The notes under the pieces were generated by a model. That model saw only the letters and a list, made by a program, of their open reading frames with translations. It was not told the origin of the DNA and did no database searches. The translations under genes and the position numbers were made by a program. This document shows positions 40,352-50,724 of a DNA stretch of 51,883 nucleotides, one piece after another. Source of the stretch: Metasolibacillus fluoroglycofenilyticus. GTDB lineage: Bacteria > Bacillota > Bacilli > Bacillales_A > Planococcaceae. The DNA lies in NCBI RefSeq assembly GCF_003049645.1, contig NZ_PYWK01000008.1, positions 1 through 51,883 of the forward strand, in the 5' to 3' direction. The stretch's first letter is position 1, and every line of letters begins with the position of its first letter.

Positions 40352-41435
40352 GCGATTTCACAATTTCCGTGTTCAAATGGCTTTTTTATTTGCCGTTAGT
40401 ATGGCTTTTTCAGGGGCTATTACAGGCGTGATTTTCTCGATATTGCGCTGGTATTACAAGCAAAATGTTTATGCTGACACCAGCTTAGCTGATTTACGCC
40501 AAAATTTGCGAGCCTTTGGTGATACTAATGCCTTTTTAGTTGTATTTGCCCTCTTATCGTTTCTCATTTTTATGCTGTTAACTAAAAAATATACGGGCTA
40601 TTTTCAAACGATTTCTACTGGCATTCGCCATCTCGCAGACGGTGATTTTTCTCAAAAAATTCATATCCAAAGTCGCAATGAATTTGGCGAGGTAGCTGAG
40701 CATATAAATATAGCTGCCAAAATGCTACAAGAGGCAATTGAACGAGGTGATTTTTCAGAATCAAGTAAAAATGAATTAATCGTAAATTTAGCACATGATT
40801 TACGCACACCTCTTACCTCTGTACTCGGTTATTTATATTTAATTTTACATGATGAAAATTTAACAGAGGAGCAAAAAAAGCATTTTTTAACGATTGCCTA
40901 TACGAAAGCAGGTCGATTAGAAGGTTTAATCGATACATTATTTGAAGTGACTCGATTAAACTACGGCATGCTTCCACTAAAGCAAACTGCATTCGATATC
41001 GGACATCTTTTATTACAACTTGCTGAGGAAATGTATCCGATTGTTGAGCAAGCGAATTTGATTACTCGCACCGAAATTGAAGATAATTTAATGGTTTACG
41101 CAGATGGAGAGCTATTAGCACGTGTCTTTGAAAATCTAATTACCAATGCATGTCGCTATGGTGTAGATGGTCAATATATTGATATTACAGCTAAGACTGT
41201 AGACGATTCGCTTGAAATACGAATTTGTAATTACGGAAGTATGATTCCCGAGAAAGATTTACCCTATCTATTTGATATGTTCTATACAGCTGATAAATCG
41301 CGTTCTTCTGAACATAACAGTACTGGATTAGGCTTATTTATCGCTAAAAATATTGTTGAGCAGCACGAAGGCACAATTTCTGCTACAAGCTCATTGAAGG
41401 AAACATGCTTTATTATTAATTTAAGAAAGATTTAA
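40344..41435 (+). CDS. sensor histidine kinase, VanS-like
   Basis: 363 aa. Two membrane segments (about 11-33 and 62-78) enclosing a short outside loop, a HAMP domain (about 80-132), H-box NLAHDLRTPLTSVLGYL (His about 152), and an ATPase domain with N-box ENLITNACRYG (about 262-272) and the G-boxes MFYTADKSRSSEHNSTGLGLFIAK. Partner of the overlapping response regulator. The short sensor loop is the VanSB-unlike, VanSA-like type, but the signal cannot be read from sequence; cell-wall stress or glycopeptides are candidates because of the following VanY gene. Confidence 0.92.
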   Translation: MIKRFHNFRVQMAFLFAVSMAFSGAITGVIFSILRWYYKQNVYADTSLADLRQNLRAFGDTNAFLVVFALLSFLIFMLLTKKYTGYFQTISTGIRHLADGDFSQKIHIQSRNEFGEVAEHINIAAKMLQEAIERGDFSESSKNELIVNLAHDLRTPLTSVLGYLYLILHDENLTEEQKKHFLTIAYTKAGRLEGLIDTLFEVTRLNYGMLPLKQTAFDIGHLLLQLAEEMYPIVEQANLITRTEIEDNLMVYADGELLARVFENLITNACRYGVDGQYIDITAKTVDDSLEIRICNYGSMIPEKDLPYLFDMFYTADKSRSSEHNSTGLGLFIAKNIVEQHEGTISATSSLKETCFIINLRKI

Positions 41436-41501
41436 GTATTTCCGTACAAATTATTTAAGCTCTCCTCTTTATTATGAAAGTAATAGCAGGGAGGAGAAAA
41501 A

Positions 41502-42302
41502 ATGAAAAAAATTATTGTTATTTTACTTATTTTTAGTATCGGCGCATGGTTTACTTTCAATAATCAAAAATCAAATATTGATGGACATACATCAGCCCAA
41601 GAACAAGTATATCAGGGTGATTTATTAATCGTAAATCATGATTTTCCGATTAAAAAGAAATACATCCCAAAGGATCTTGTTAATGCTTCGAAAACAAATT
41701 ACAACAATTACTACGTCGTTTTATATAACGATATTTTAATTTCTGAACATATAAAAGCACCATTCGAAGCTTTAATGGAGCAGGCCTATCATGAAGGCAT
41801 CTCCAATTTTATGATAAGCAGTGGCTTCAGAAGCTTTGAGGAGCAGAAAAGATTATATGATGAATATGGCAAGGACAGTGCTCTTCCTGCTGGCTATAGT
41901 GAGCATAATTTAGGTTTATCATTAGATATTGGCTCTACACAAGGTCGTATGGAAGATACATTTGAAGGACAATGGCTCGCTGAAAATGTATGGCAGCATG
42001 GCTTCATCATGCGTTACCCGAAAAATAAAACGCATATTACAAAAATTAAATATGAGCCTTGGCATATTCGCTATGTTGGCTTGCCACATAGTGTACTAAT
42101 GCAGGAAAAAGATTTAGCACTTGAAGAGTATATTGAATTTTTAAAAGATGAACAAATCGTTCATACATCTGTTAATGGTCAAGATTATACAATTGAGTAC
42201 TATGACAGTGTACTATTTTCAAAAGCTGTACTTCCAAAGGATAAAACATATACTAAATCCGGTGACAATCAAAGTGGTATTATTATTACAATTGAGGGCT
42301 AA
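41502..42302 (+). CDS. D,D-carboxypeptidase of the VanY/M15B family
   Basis: 266 aa. Signal anchor at about 2-20 (KKIIVILLIFSIGAWFTF). M15B zinc site: SSGFRSFEEQKRLYDEYG (about 106-123), SEHNLGLSLDIGS (His and Asp ligands, about 132-144) and EPWHIRYVG (Glu-x-x-His, about 185-193). Removes the terminal D-Ala from peptidoglycan stem peptides. 66 bases after the kinase with GGGAGG ribosome site, so it is probably the regulated output of the two-component pair. No vanH/A/X ligase genes are present, so classical vancomycin resistance is not indicated; a role in wall remodelling is more likely. Confidence 0.9.
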   Translation: MKKIIVILLIFSIGAWFTFNNQKSNIDGHTSAQEQVYQGDLLIVNHDFPIKKKYIPKDLVNASKTNYNNYYVVLYNDILISEHIKAPFEALMEQAYHEGISNFMISSGFRSFEEQKRLYDEYGKDSALPAGYSEHNLGLSLDIGSTQGRMEDTFEGQWLAENVWQHGFIMRYPKNKTHITKIKYEPWHIRYVGLPHSVLMQEKDLALEEYIEFLKDEQIVHTSVNGQDYTIEYYDSVLFSKAVLPKDKTYTKSGDNQSGIIITIEG

Positions 42303-42374
42303 TAGTAAAAAAAGCACGCAACTGAAGTTCATTTAATATTTGAAAGAAAAGACTTTACCCTTTCATCAAAAATC

Positions 42375-42413
42375 ATGTCTGAAAAGCAGTGCGTTCGTTT
42401 GCTTTTCAAACAC
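42375..42413. repeat. TCTGAAAA-type hairpin
   Basis: GTCTGAAAAGCA pairs imperfectly with TGCTTTTCAAAC. Same family as hairpins at 14737, 36853 and 46761, but without a T-run on the plus strand. It lies between the VanY-like and MocR-type genes. Confidence 0.45.
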
Positions 42414-42443
42414 TCAATATTATATTTGAAGGAGTGACGAACA

Positions 42444-43838
42444 ATGGATATGCTGCTATTCTCATTGGACCGCGATACGAGCACGCCATTGTATGAGCAG
42501 TTATATGAGGGCATTAAGGACGCAATCATTCAGCAGAAAATTGCCGTCGGTGAAAAATTGCCCTCTAAAAGAAAGCTTAGTGATTTTTTAAATATTAGCC
42601 AAACAACCATTGAGCTAGCCTATGCACAGCTTTTGGCGGAGGGCTATATCGCCTCAAAGCCACGCGTAGGTTATTTTGTTGAGGATATTGATGAGCTACC
42701 CTTTATTGAAAAGCCGATTAATAGTACACCAACTGTTCAAAAAAAACGGACATATAAAATTGATTTTTCTCCTGGGAAAATTGACGAGGATTCCTTTCCT
42801 TTCACTGTTTGGAGAAAATATGCAAAAGAGCTTATTGATTTGCACTCCAAAGAGCTACTACAAATTGGCGACCGCCAAGGGGAGTATGAATTGCGTACGC
42901 AAATCGCCAGCTATTTATATCAATCGCGTGGCATCAATTGCACAGCAGAGCAAATCGTTATTGGCTCTGGTACAGAGCAGCTCATGCCCTTTATTTTACG
43001 CTTATTCGATGATACAAATATTGCGTTAGAAAACCCCGGCTATTCGGCAATTCCTCGCAATCATTTAGAGCATGTGGCGATTCCTGTTGATGTCGATGCA
43101 GATGGCTTGCTCGTTGACCAGCTAGAAAAAACAGAGGCGAATTTAGTATATATTACGCCCTCACATCAATTCCCGACAGGCGCTGTTTTATCTGCTGCAC
43201 GCCGGGCTCAATTATTAAAATGGGCTGCCCAAAAAGAATCACGATATATTATTGAAGATGATTATGATAGCGAATTTCGTTATATTGGAAAACCAATCCC
43301 TGCACTTCATAGTCTGGACCAAAATGATAAAGTTATTTATATGAGTACATTTACAAAATCGTTGATGCCTTCGTTACGTGTTGCATATTTTGTGCTTCCA
43401 CCAACTTTACTGTCTCGTTATAATGAAGTATTCGGCTATTATTCTGCGACTGTTCCACGCTTTGATCAGCATATTTTAGCCCACTTTATGAAGGATGGGC
43501 ATTTTTCAAAGCATCTCAATCGCATGCGTAAAATTTATCGTAAAAAGCACGATAAGCTATTATCCATATTCACAAGGCATTATCCAGCAATTAAAGTATC
43601 AGGAGATGTCGCTGGCATGCACGTATTAATACAAGTTCCACACGAAAAACAGGAACATGAATTACAACAAATTGCTATCGAAAATGATATCTCCATATTA
43701 CCTATTTCGAATTATTTATTAACTCCAATACAGCTCAAGCGCCCAACATTTCTATTAGGTTTCGGCGGCATCCCAATCGATAAAATCGAGCCCCATCTTG
43801 ACGCACTTATGGCAGTATGGAGCATTGACAAACATTAA
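42444..43838 (+). CDS. pdxR: MocR/PdxR-type regulator (GntR wHTH fused to aminotransferase fold)
   Basis: 464 aa. N-terminal GntR-type winged helix (about 10-78: STPLYEQLYEGIKDAIIQQKIAVGEKLPSKRKLSDFLNISQTTIELAYAQL), then a fold-type I aminotransferase domain. This has PSHQFPTGAVLS (about 239-250), IIEDDYDSEFRY (about 268-279) and the PLP lysine in STFTKSLMPSLRVAYFV (about 300-316). PdxR members activate pdxST in response to PLP. In B. subtilis the dacA-serS interval contains pdxST, but they are absent here, so the target may be elsewhere. Other MocR roles (GabR-like) remain possible, so the symbol is tentative. Confidence 0.85.
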   Translation: MDMLLFSLDRDTSTPLYEQLYEGIKDAIIQQKIAVGEKLPSKRKLSDFLNISQTTIELAYAQLLAEGYIASKPRVGYFVEDIDELPFIEKPINSTPTVQKKRTYKIDFSPGKIDEDSFPFTVWRKYAKELIDLHSKELLQIGDRQGEYELRTQIASYLYQSRGINCTAEQIVIGSGTEQLMPFILRLFDDTNIALENPGYSAIPRNHLEHVAIPVDVDADGLLVDQLEKTEANLVYITPSHQFPTGAVLSAARRAQLLKWAAQKESRYIIEDDYDSEFRYIGKPIPALHSLDQNDKVIYMSTFTKSLMPSLRVAYFVLPPTLLSRYNEVFGYYSATVPRFDQHILAHFMKDGHFSKHLNRMRKIYRKKHDKLLSIFTRHYPAIKVSGDVAGMHVLIQVPHEKQEHELQQIAIENDISILPISNYLLTPIQLKRPTFLLGFGGIPIDKIEPHLDALMAVWSIDKH

Positions 43839-43859
43839 TACAAAAATGAATGTAAGGAA

Positions 43860-43892
43860 ATAAAGATTGTCCTAATAGATGCAATCTTTTAA
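43860..43892 (+). terminator. terminator after the MocR-type gene
   Basis: AAAGATTG pairs with CAATCTTT, followed by TTAAAAAT. Short stem, moderate strength. Confidence 0.6.
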
Positions 43893-44044
43893 AAATATCT
43901 TGTACAATTAGATTCCAGTATGTCACATATTTTGAAGGGAGGCGTCAGTTAACCGTTGTAATAGGACGTGATGGGTTTCGATTAACTTCCACCAAACAGC
44001 TCCAAAAAATCAATCATTTTATTATTGAAAGTAGAGGCGATTTA

Positions 44045-44494
44045 ATGAAAACATGGACAAGGACCATTAACATAAATGCCCCCATAGAAAGCATTTGGCA
44101 ACTACTTAATGGCTCTTTATCTGATTTGCAAAAGATTATGCCACAAGTAATTGAAAACAAACCTATAAAAATAACGGAGGAAGTAGTTGGCAGCGTTTAT
44201 CGCCAAAAATATAAAGAAGGAAAACGTATCGAAGAGTATGATGTAAAGACACTTAACTATACGAATGAGCTTGATAAAAAAATATTGAAAGTAGGCTTTA
44301 CACTCGCTAATATGTTTGAAATTACAGCTTACTATGAATTAAATAAAATAAATGAAACAGAAACTTCTTTCACGTATACTGTAACGAATAATTCATTAAA
44401 ATGGTTCGGAAAATTATTTTTATTATTTGCTTCAGATAAAATAGTTGTTGAATTTTTAGAACGTGTCAAAAAAGTAGCTGAAGCACAATATTAA
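44045..44494 (+). CDS. SRPBCC-family (START/polyketide cyclase-like) protein
   Basis: 149 aa. Starts MKTWTRTININAPIESIWQLL, the usual first strand and helix of SRPBCC ligand-binding proteins. Then VGSVYRQKYKEGKRIEEYDVKTL and FTYTVTNNSLKWFGKLFLLFA lead to a final helix VVEFLERVKKVAEAQY. The ribosome site AGAGGCG is 8 bases upstream. The same reading frame stays open upstream to about 43855 without any ATG, GTG or TTG, encoding a sequence such as TVVIGRDGFRLTSTKQLQKI. This could be the remnant of another gene or of a longer ancestor. Function unknown; a lipid or small hydrophobic ligand is typical. Confidence 0.8.
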   Translation: MKTWTRTININAPIESIWQLLNGSLSDLQKIMPQVIENKPIKITEEVVGSVYRQKYKEGKRIEEYDVKTLNYTNELDKKILKVGFTLANMFEITAYYELNKINETETSFTYTVTNNSLKWFGKLFLLFASDKIVVEFLERVKKVAEAQY

Positions 44495-44672
44495 TTACTG
44501 ATTAGATACTCCCACCTAAATAATCAAGTTTAATGTTACAATACAAACGCTCAAGTGAATTTTGGGTGTTTGTCTTTTGGTTAGAAAGTGAAGTCAATCT
44601 TCTACAATGAAAAAACATCAATTTGAAGAGTGATATAATTATCATTTTACGTACTAAAGTACAATCAATACT

Positions 44673-44711
44673 TTAATAAAAGCATGGAGCATTAGTAAAC
44701 ACTAATGCTCC
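44673..44711 (-). terminator. terminator overlapping the asnB stop
   Basis: GGAGCATTAGT pairs with ACTAATGCTCC around GTTT; then ATGCTTTTATT on the minus strand. Confidence 0.8.
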
Positions 44712-46513
44712 ACCAGCTCAATAGCATATTCCTCAAACCACATATCTATCTGAATTAAAAATGCTAGCAGCTGTGGTCCTGCCATTAGCTGGCCAAACCA
44801 AGGCACTCGGAAAGATGAACCTCCCGATTGCATCAGCTCATTGATTTTTTCATGATTGAACAGCTCGTATAAAATTGAATTTTCATTTTCTAGTCGCTGC
44901 TGCAATATTTTCTGAACCCCATTTGTATATTTAGGGTGGTAGGTTTTAGGATATGGATTCTTTTTCCGATATACTACTTCTTTAGGTAAAATGCCCTCAA
45001 AGGATTTTCTTAATATACCTTTTTCCAAGCCGCCAATTGTTTTCATTTCCCAGGGAATATTCCAAGCATATTCAACAAGGCGATGGTCTGCAAAAGGGAC
45101 GCGAACTTCTAAGCCTGCTGCCATCGTCATACGATCTTTACGCTCCAATAAGGTTTGCATAAAGTATTGGCGATTCAAATAAAAGAGCTGCTGTCTCTTA
45201 TCATTTGTAGGTATCTGTGTAATTTCATCTTGATAAGCTTGCTGTAAATAATCCTTTAATGGTAGTCTTTGCTGCCAGCTACCTTGAAGTAATTGCGCTC
45301 GTTCGTCGATAGAGCGAATCCAAGGAAAGAATGGTGTTTCATTATAAAACCAAGGGTAGCCACCAAATAATTCATCTGCGCATTCACCCGATAAGGCAAC
45401 AGTGAAATTTTTCTTAATTTCTTGGCCAAATAATATAAGGGAACTATCAATATCCACCATACTCGGATAATCCTTCCCCCGTAGTGCCTGTTTTAAATAC
45501 GCAACGAGCTGCTCCTGCTCTATAATAATTTCATGATGCACTGTATTAAATTGCTTGCTCATTATGTCTATCCAATAACCATCCCGTGTCGTTTGAAAAT
45601 CATTTTTTTTAAAAAATTGGGCATTATCTTCATAATCTATTGAATAAGTGTGAAGCTTTTCACCATGCTCTTTTAATGTGTTCGCGGCAATTGCAGTAAT
45701 AATGCTTGAATCAAGCCCTCCAGATAGTAATGTACAAAGCGGCACATCGCTAACTAATTGACGTTGAATTGCATCGATTGTCAATTCTCGTACATGCTCA
45801 ATCGTTTGCTCTAATGAATCTTTATGCTCCTTGCTCTCCACATCCCAATAACACCAAGTCGTCATCTTATTTTGATTGAATTGTAAAGCGTGTGCAGGTG
45901 GTAATTCAAAAATATTTTTGAAAACTGTTGTGCCTGGTTTTCTAGAAGGGCCGATGCTTAACAATGCTGTTAATCCTTCATAGGTAACAATTGGACGGAT
46001 TGTATGATGTGCTAATAAGGCCTTTATTTCAGAAGCAAATAATAGTCCCTCAGCGTTTTGTGTGTAAAATAGAGGCTTTACACCTAATCGGTCGCGGAAT
46101 AAATAAATTGATTGCTGGCTATCATCCCATACAGCAAAGGCAAAAATGCCGTTTATACGCTCTACACAGTGCTCTTTCCATTCTATAAATGCATACAGTA
46201 AAACTTCCGTATCTGATGTTGTTGTAAATGTATAGCCTTGTGTGATTAACGCCTGACGCAATTCCTCAGTATTATAAAGCTCACCGTTATACACAATGGT
46301 ATAAAATTTATCTCGATGAGTTCTTGTCATTGGCTGCGCCCCGCCTACCACATCAATTACCGCCAATCTGCGATGACCAAGCTGTACATGCTGTTCAGTC
46401 CAAATAGCCTGTGCATCAGGACCTCTATGCGCTAAAATATCCGTCATCTGCTGTATTTGCTGCGTATCAGTTAATACTTTAGCAAAGCTCACGATACCCG
46501 CAATTCCACACAT
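44702..46513 (-). CDS. asnB: asparagine synthase, glutamine-hydrolysing
   Basis: 603 aa from ATG 46513, chosen because Cys2 of MCGIAGIVSF must become the N-terminal nucleophile; AAGGAG lies upstream. The N-terminal Ntn glutaminase domain (2 to about 200) has RGPDA, GHRRLAVID and YNGELYN. The C-terminal synthetase domain has the ATP PP-loop TLLSGGLDSSIITAIA (about 262-277) and ALSGECADELFGGYPW (about 374-389). Makes asparagine from aspartate and glutamine. Length and style are close to B. subtilis AsnO, the sporulation-linked paralogue, though AsnB-type function in wall precursor amidation is another possibility. Confidence 0.93.
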   Translation of the reverse strand: MCGIAGIVSFAKVLTDTQQIQQMTDILAHRGPDAQAIWTEQHVQLGHRRLAVIDVVGGAQPMTRTHRDKFYTIVYNGELYNTEELRQALITQGYTFTTTSDTEVLLYAFIEWKEHCVERINGIFAFAVWDDSQQSIYLFRDRLGVKPLFYTQNAEGLLFASEIKALLAHHTIRPIVTYEGLTALLSIGPSRKPGTTVFKNIFELPPAHALQFNQNKMTTWCYWDVESKEHKDSLEQTIEHVRELTIDAIQRQLVSDVPLCTLLSGGLDSSIITAIAANTLKEHGEKLHTYSIDYEDNAQFFKKNDFQTTRDGYWIDIMSKQFNTVHHEIIIEQEQLVAYLKQALRGKDYPSMVDIDSSLILFGQEIKKNFTVALSGECADELFGGYPWFYNETPFFPWIRSIDERAQLLQGSWQQRLPLKDYLQQAYQDEITQIPTNDKRQQLFYLNRQYFMQTLLERKDRMTMAAGLEVRVPFADHRLVEYAWNIPWEMKTIGGLEKGILRKSFEGILPKEVVYRKKNPYPKTYHPKYTNGVQKILQQRLENENSILYELFNHEKINELMQSGGSSFRVPWFGQLMAGPQLLAFLIQIDMWFEEYAIELVEH

Positions 46514-46756
46514 TTTTTCACGCTCCTTCACGTATTATGTATATGCACCTCTCCATTTTAGTAGAACAGCAATAATTGAGCTTTTACAGACCGTTAATAC
46601 ATGTTAAAAGGAGATTTTAAAATCCGTGTTTTTAATCTCAATAAAATATGGAGCTACACATAGTCCAAAAAACTGTGGTTGCTTTACTATAATTAAAATC
46701 ACTTTTTACTTATTCAAAGAGAAGCCGCTAAATTGACTGTTTACAACCTTCTAAAA
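46514..46756. other. gap upstream of asnB
   Basis: Contains the promoter region of asnB (minus strand). No gene or RNA is seen up to the dacA terminator. Confidence 0.5.
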
Positions 46757-46806
46757 CACAAAAAGTTGTCTGAAAGCGACGTACTAATGTGCTTTCGGAC
46801 AACTTC
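46757..46806 (-). terminator. terminator of dacA
   Basis: Minus strand AAGTTGTCCGAAAGC pairs with GCTTTCAGACAACTT, followed by TTTTGTGTTTT. Confidence 0.85.
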
Positions 46807-46817
46807 ATTTTAAATTA

Positions 46818-48137
46818 TTAGCTAAATAAGCCTGTTACACTTCCCCATAAGTTACTGAAAAATTTGCCGATACCTTGGAAAAATAATGAGATGCCGCTAG
46901 CACGCTCTACAGACGCTGTTGTTATAATATCTACTGTTAGTTGCTTGCCGTCAATAAAGCCGTAATCTGTGCCTTCTGAGCGCTCTAATGAGGCTTGTCC
47001 CACTACGACACCTTCCTCAACTGCAGCCTCTAATTCCTCGTTCGATAAATTCAAAACAGGCTTATATAAATCTTTTTCATTTGTTTTAATCATGACAGAG
47101 ATAGGCTCTTTCGTTGCAATTGCAACATTATCTTCCTTCCCTTTCGTCACTTTCACTGACTTTTGCTCTTCAAATACATAGTTAGTAGGTAATAACTCTT
47201 GTTTTGTGAATTGACCAAACCCATAATCAAATAGCTTTGCTGTTGCATCAAAACGCGCTTCATAAGAGCCTACACCATTTGCATCAACAGCCTTCATTAC
47301 CACTGCAATAAGTCGTGTTCCATTACGCTCAGCCGTTCCTGTGAAGCAATACCCAGCAAATGTTGTTGTACCTGTTTTTAAGCCATCTACCCCCTCATAG
47401 GAGTAAACAAGTTCTGGTAACATGAAGTTCCAGTTTTCCATCTTAATTGCATCGCTTGTCCCTTCTCGGAAAGTCTTTTTAGCAATTTTAGATGTTTCCA
47501 AAACCTCTGGGTGCTGCTTTAGTAGAAGATAGGCTAATTTCGCTGTCGATTTAGCCGACATCACATTTTCATCCTCTGCACCAGTGCCTGATGGATGCAT
47601 ACCGAATAAATCAATATTGTTTAAACCTGTTGAGTTAACAAATTTATATCCCTCAAGTCCAAGCTCTTCCGCCTTTGCGTTCATTAACTTTAAAAATTCT
47701 GTTTCCGTCCCTGCAATTGTTTCTGCAATCGCAACTGTCGCAGCATTTGCTGAATAAATTGCCATCGCTTCATACAATTCTCGTATTGTATAAACACCAT
47801 CTGCTCGTAATGGTACATTACTTAATGCACGATTTTGAGACATTTTATACGTATAGTCTGTTACACGATATTCCTGTTCCCAAGTAATTGTTCCCGCTTT
47901 TATTGCATCAAGCAATAAATATTCTGTCATCATTTTTGTCATACTTGCAATACCTAATGGTGTATCTGCATTTTGTTCATACAAAATTTTCCCTGAATCT
48001 GCGTCAATTAAAATCGCTGCGTCTACTGTCAAACCTAAATCAGTTTCTGCATTTGCCACCGGTGCTGTTACTAGCATGCTTAGTAATAAAATCGGAAGCA
48101 TTAGCAAACTGATCATTTTCATACTTGCCTTTTTCAC
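46818..48137 (-). CDS. dacA: D-alanyl-D-alanine carboxypeptidase (PBP5)
   Basis: 439 aa from GTG 48137, 7 bases after GGAGG; the longer ATG frames lack a ribosome site. Signal peptide ends at PVANA-ET. Penicillin-binding motifs: SMTKMM (SxxK), SAN in YSANAATVAIAE, and KTGTT. The C-terminal beta domain and an amphipathic membrane anchor (ISLFFQGIGKFFSNLWGSVTGLFS) complete the layout of B. subtilis DacA (443 aa). Trims the terminal D-Ala of peptidoglycan pentapeptides at the outer membrane face. Downstream of guaB as in B. subtilis. Confidence 0.96.
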   Translation of the reverse strand: MKKASMKMISLLMLPILLLSMLVTAPVANAETDLGLTVDAAILIDADSGKILYEQNADTPLGIASMTKMMTEYLLLDAIKAGTITWEQEYRVTDYTYKMSQNRALSNVPLRADGVYTIRELYEAMAIYSANAATVAIAETIAGTETEFLKLMNAKAEELGLEGYKFVNSTGLNNIDLFGMHPSGTGAEDENVMSAKSTAKLAYLLLKQHPEVLETSKIAKKTFREGTSDAIKMENWNFMLPELVYSYEGVDGLKTGTTTFAGYCFTGTAERNGTRLIAVVMKAVDANGVGSYEARFDATAKLFDYGFGQFTKQELLPTNYVFEEQKSVKVTKGKEDNVAIATKEPISVMIKTNEKDLYKPVLNLSNEELEAAVEEGVVVGQASLERSEGTDYGFIDGKQLTVDIITTASVERASGISLFFQGIGKFFSNLWGSVTGLFS

Positions 48138-48311
48138 AAAGCTACCTCCACTAAATAGTTTCTCCTTCGCCATTTTATCATAGAACGTCAATAAATGTAG
48201 GATTTATCTCGATGCTACAAAAAATTACCTTTTATAGATTGTATGTAGTTCAATTATTAGAAAAATCAAGATAAAGCTCCGACGAATGTCATAGTTATTT
48301 CAAGCTTAATT
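48138..48311. other. dacA upstream region
   Basis: AT-rich. A possible TTGACG lies at about 48190 on the minus strand, but no well-spaced -10 box is evident. No gene is seen. Confidence 0.4.
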
Positions 48312-48357
48312 AATAAAAAACACTCTGTTAACAATAGTATTGACGTTAACAGAGTGG
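48312..48357 (-). terminator. terminator downstream of guaB
   Basis: Perfect stem CACTCTGTTAAC / GTTAACAGAGTG around a 12-base loop, then TTTTTTATT on the minus strand. Confidence 0.85.
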
Positions 48358-48529
48358 ATTAGTTGCATTTTTTATTCAGCAAACGCCACATCTTTAGGCG
48401 ATAAGATGAATGATTTATTTTACTTTAACCCAGATGGTGTAACACACTTGCTCAAAAAGAGATAGACCATTGACGGATGTCATAGGACTTGACACTTTTA
48501 TCAATTAGCTCGAATAAAATCTAGACACA

Positions 48530-48551
48530 ATTACACTAAAGTGTAATTGAT
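48530..48551. repeat. 22-bp inverted repeat abutting the guaB stop
   Basis: CAATTACACT-AA-AGTGTAATTG, perfect 10-bp arms. No T-run on the minus strand, so a second terminator is unlikely; mRNA 3' stabiliser or protein site are possible. The sequence 48358-48529 shows no gene. Confidence 0.6.
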
Positions 48552-50129
<1,578 letters not shown>

Positions 50130-50289
50130 TTAAATATAAAGAAAAGAGCTTTGTTCATTCCTATCATAACACTTTTATATTTTATTTATATTTTTCTTGC
50201 TTACAAATCTTCAAAATAGATGCTCTGTACTTCTTGAACTATAAAAAATTGATACACTTAGAAAGAATACTATTAGAGGATGATTATAT

Positions 50290-50724
50290 ATGAATAAGAT
50301 TCAACAATTTTGGCATGATTTTTGCAGAGCAAATGGTAAAGAAGAAATTCAATATAAAGATGCATTTCAATTTGGAGTTTCAGCTGATTGGTTAGCTAAT
50401 TTAGTTGTTGAAGGAAAGAAAACAGCAACAACTTCAGGTTATATGTTTTATGAGTTAGAAAATGAGGCTCTACCTCAAAGTGGTGAGTATTATATCGTTC
50501 TAAATGGACAGGAAGAGCCAGTAGCAGTCATTCAAATTCAATCCGTTGAAGTTGTTCCAATGAATGAGGTAACAGTAGACTTTGCTTTAGCAGAAGGTGA
50601 GGGTGATTATCAGTTTTGGTGGGATGTCCATGAAAAATTTTTTACCGAATTATTGAAGACTTATAATAAAAAATTTTCGCCAAATATGTTAGTTGTATGT
50701 GAACGCTTTAGAAAAGTACCGTAG
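50290..50724 (+). CDS. ASCH-domain protein
   Basis: 144 aa. ASCH/PUA-like fold of the YqfB-like group: FGVSADWLANLVVEGKKTATTSGYMFYE (about 29-56), with the GKKTAT motif and a catalytic-type Lys/Thr, then GEYYIVLNGQEEPVAVIQIQSVEVVPMNEV and FALAEGEGDYQFWWDVHEKFF. Some members hydrolyse N4-acetylcytidine, others bind RNA; which applies here is not clear. Stand-alone gene, divergent from guaB, occupying the place of yaaC. Confidence 0.88.
   Translation: MNKIQQFWHDFCRANGKEEIQYKDAFQFGVSADWLANLVVEGKKTATTSGYMFYELENEALPQSGEYYIVLNGQEEPVAVIQIQSVEVVPMNEVTVDFALAEGEGDYQFWWDVHEKFFTELLKTYNKKFSPNMLVVCERFRKVP

Noticed and set aside
39659..42302. Vancomycin resistance cluster
   Set aside because: Only VanR-, VanS- and VanY-like genes are present; the D-Ala-D-Lac or D-Ala-D-Ser ligase and VanX/VanT genes required for resistance are missing.
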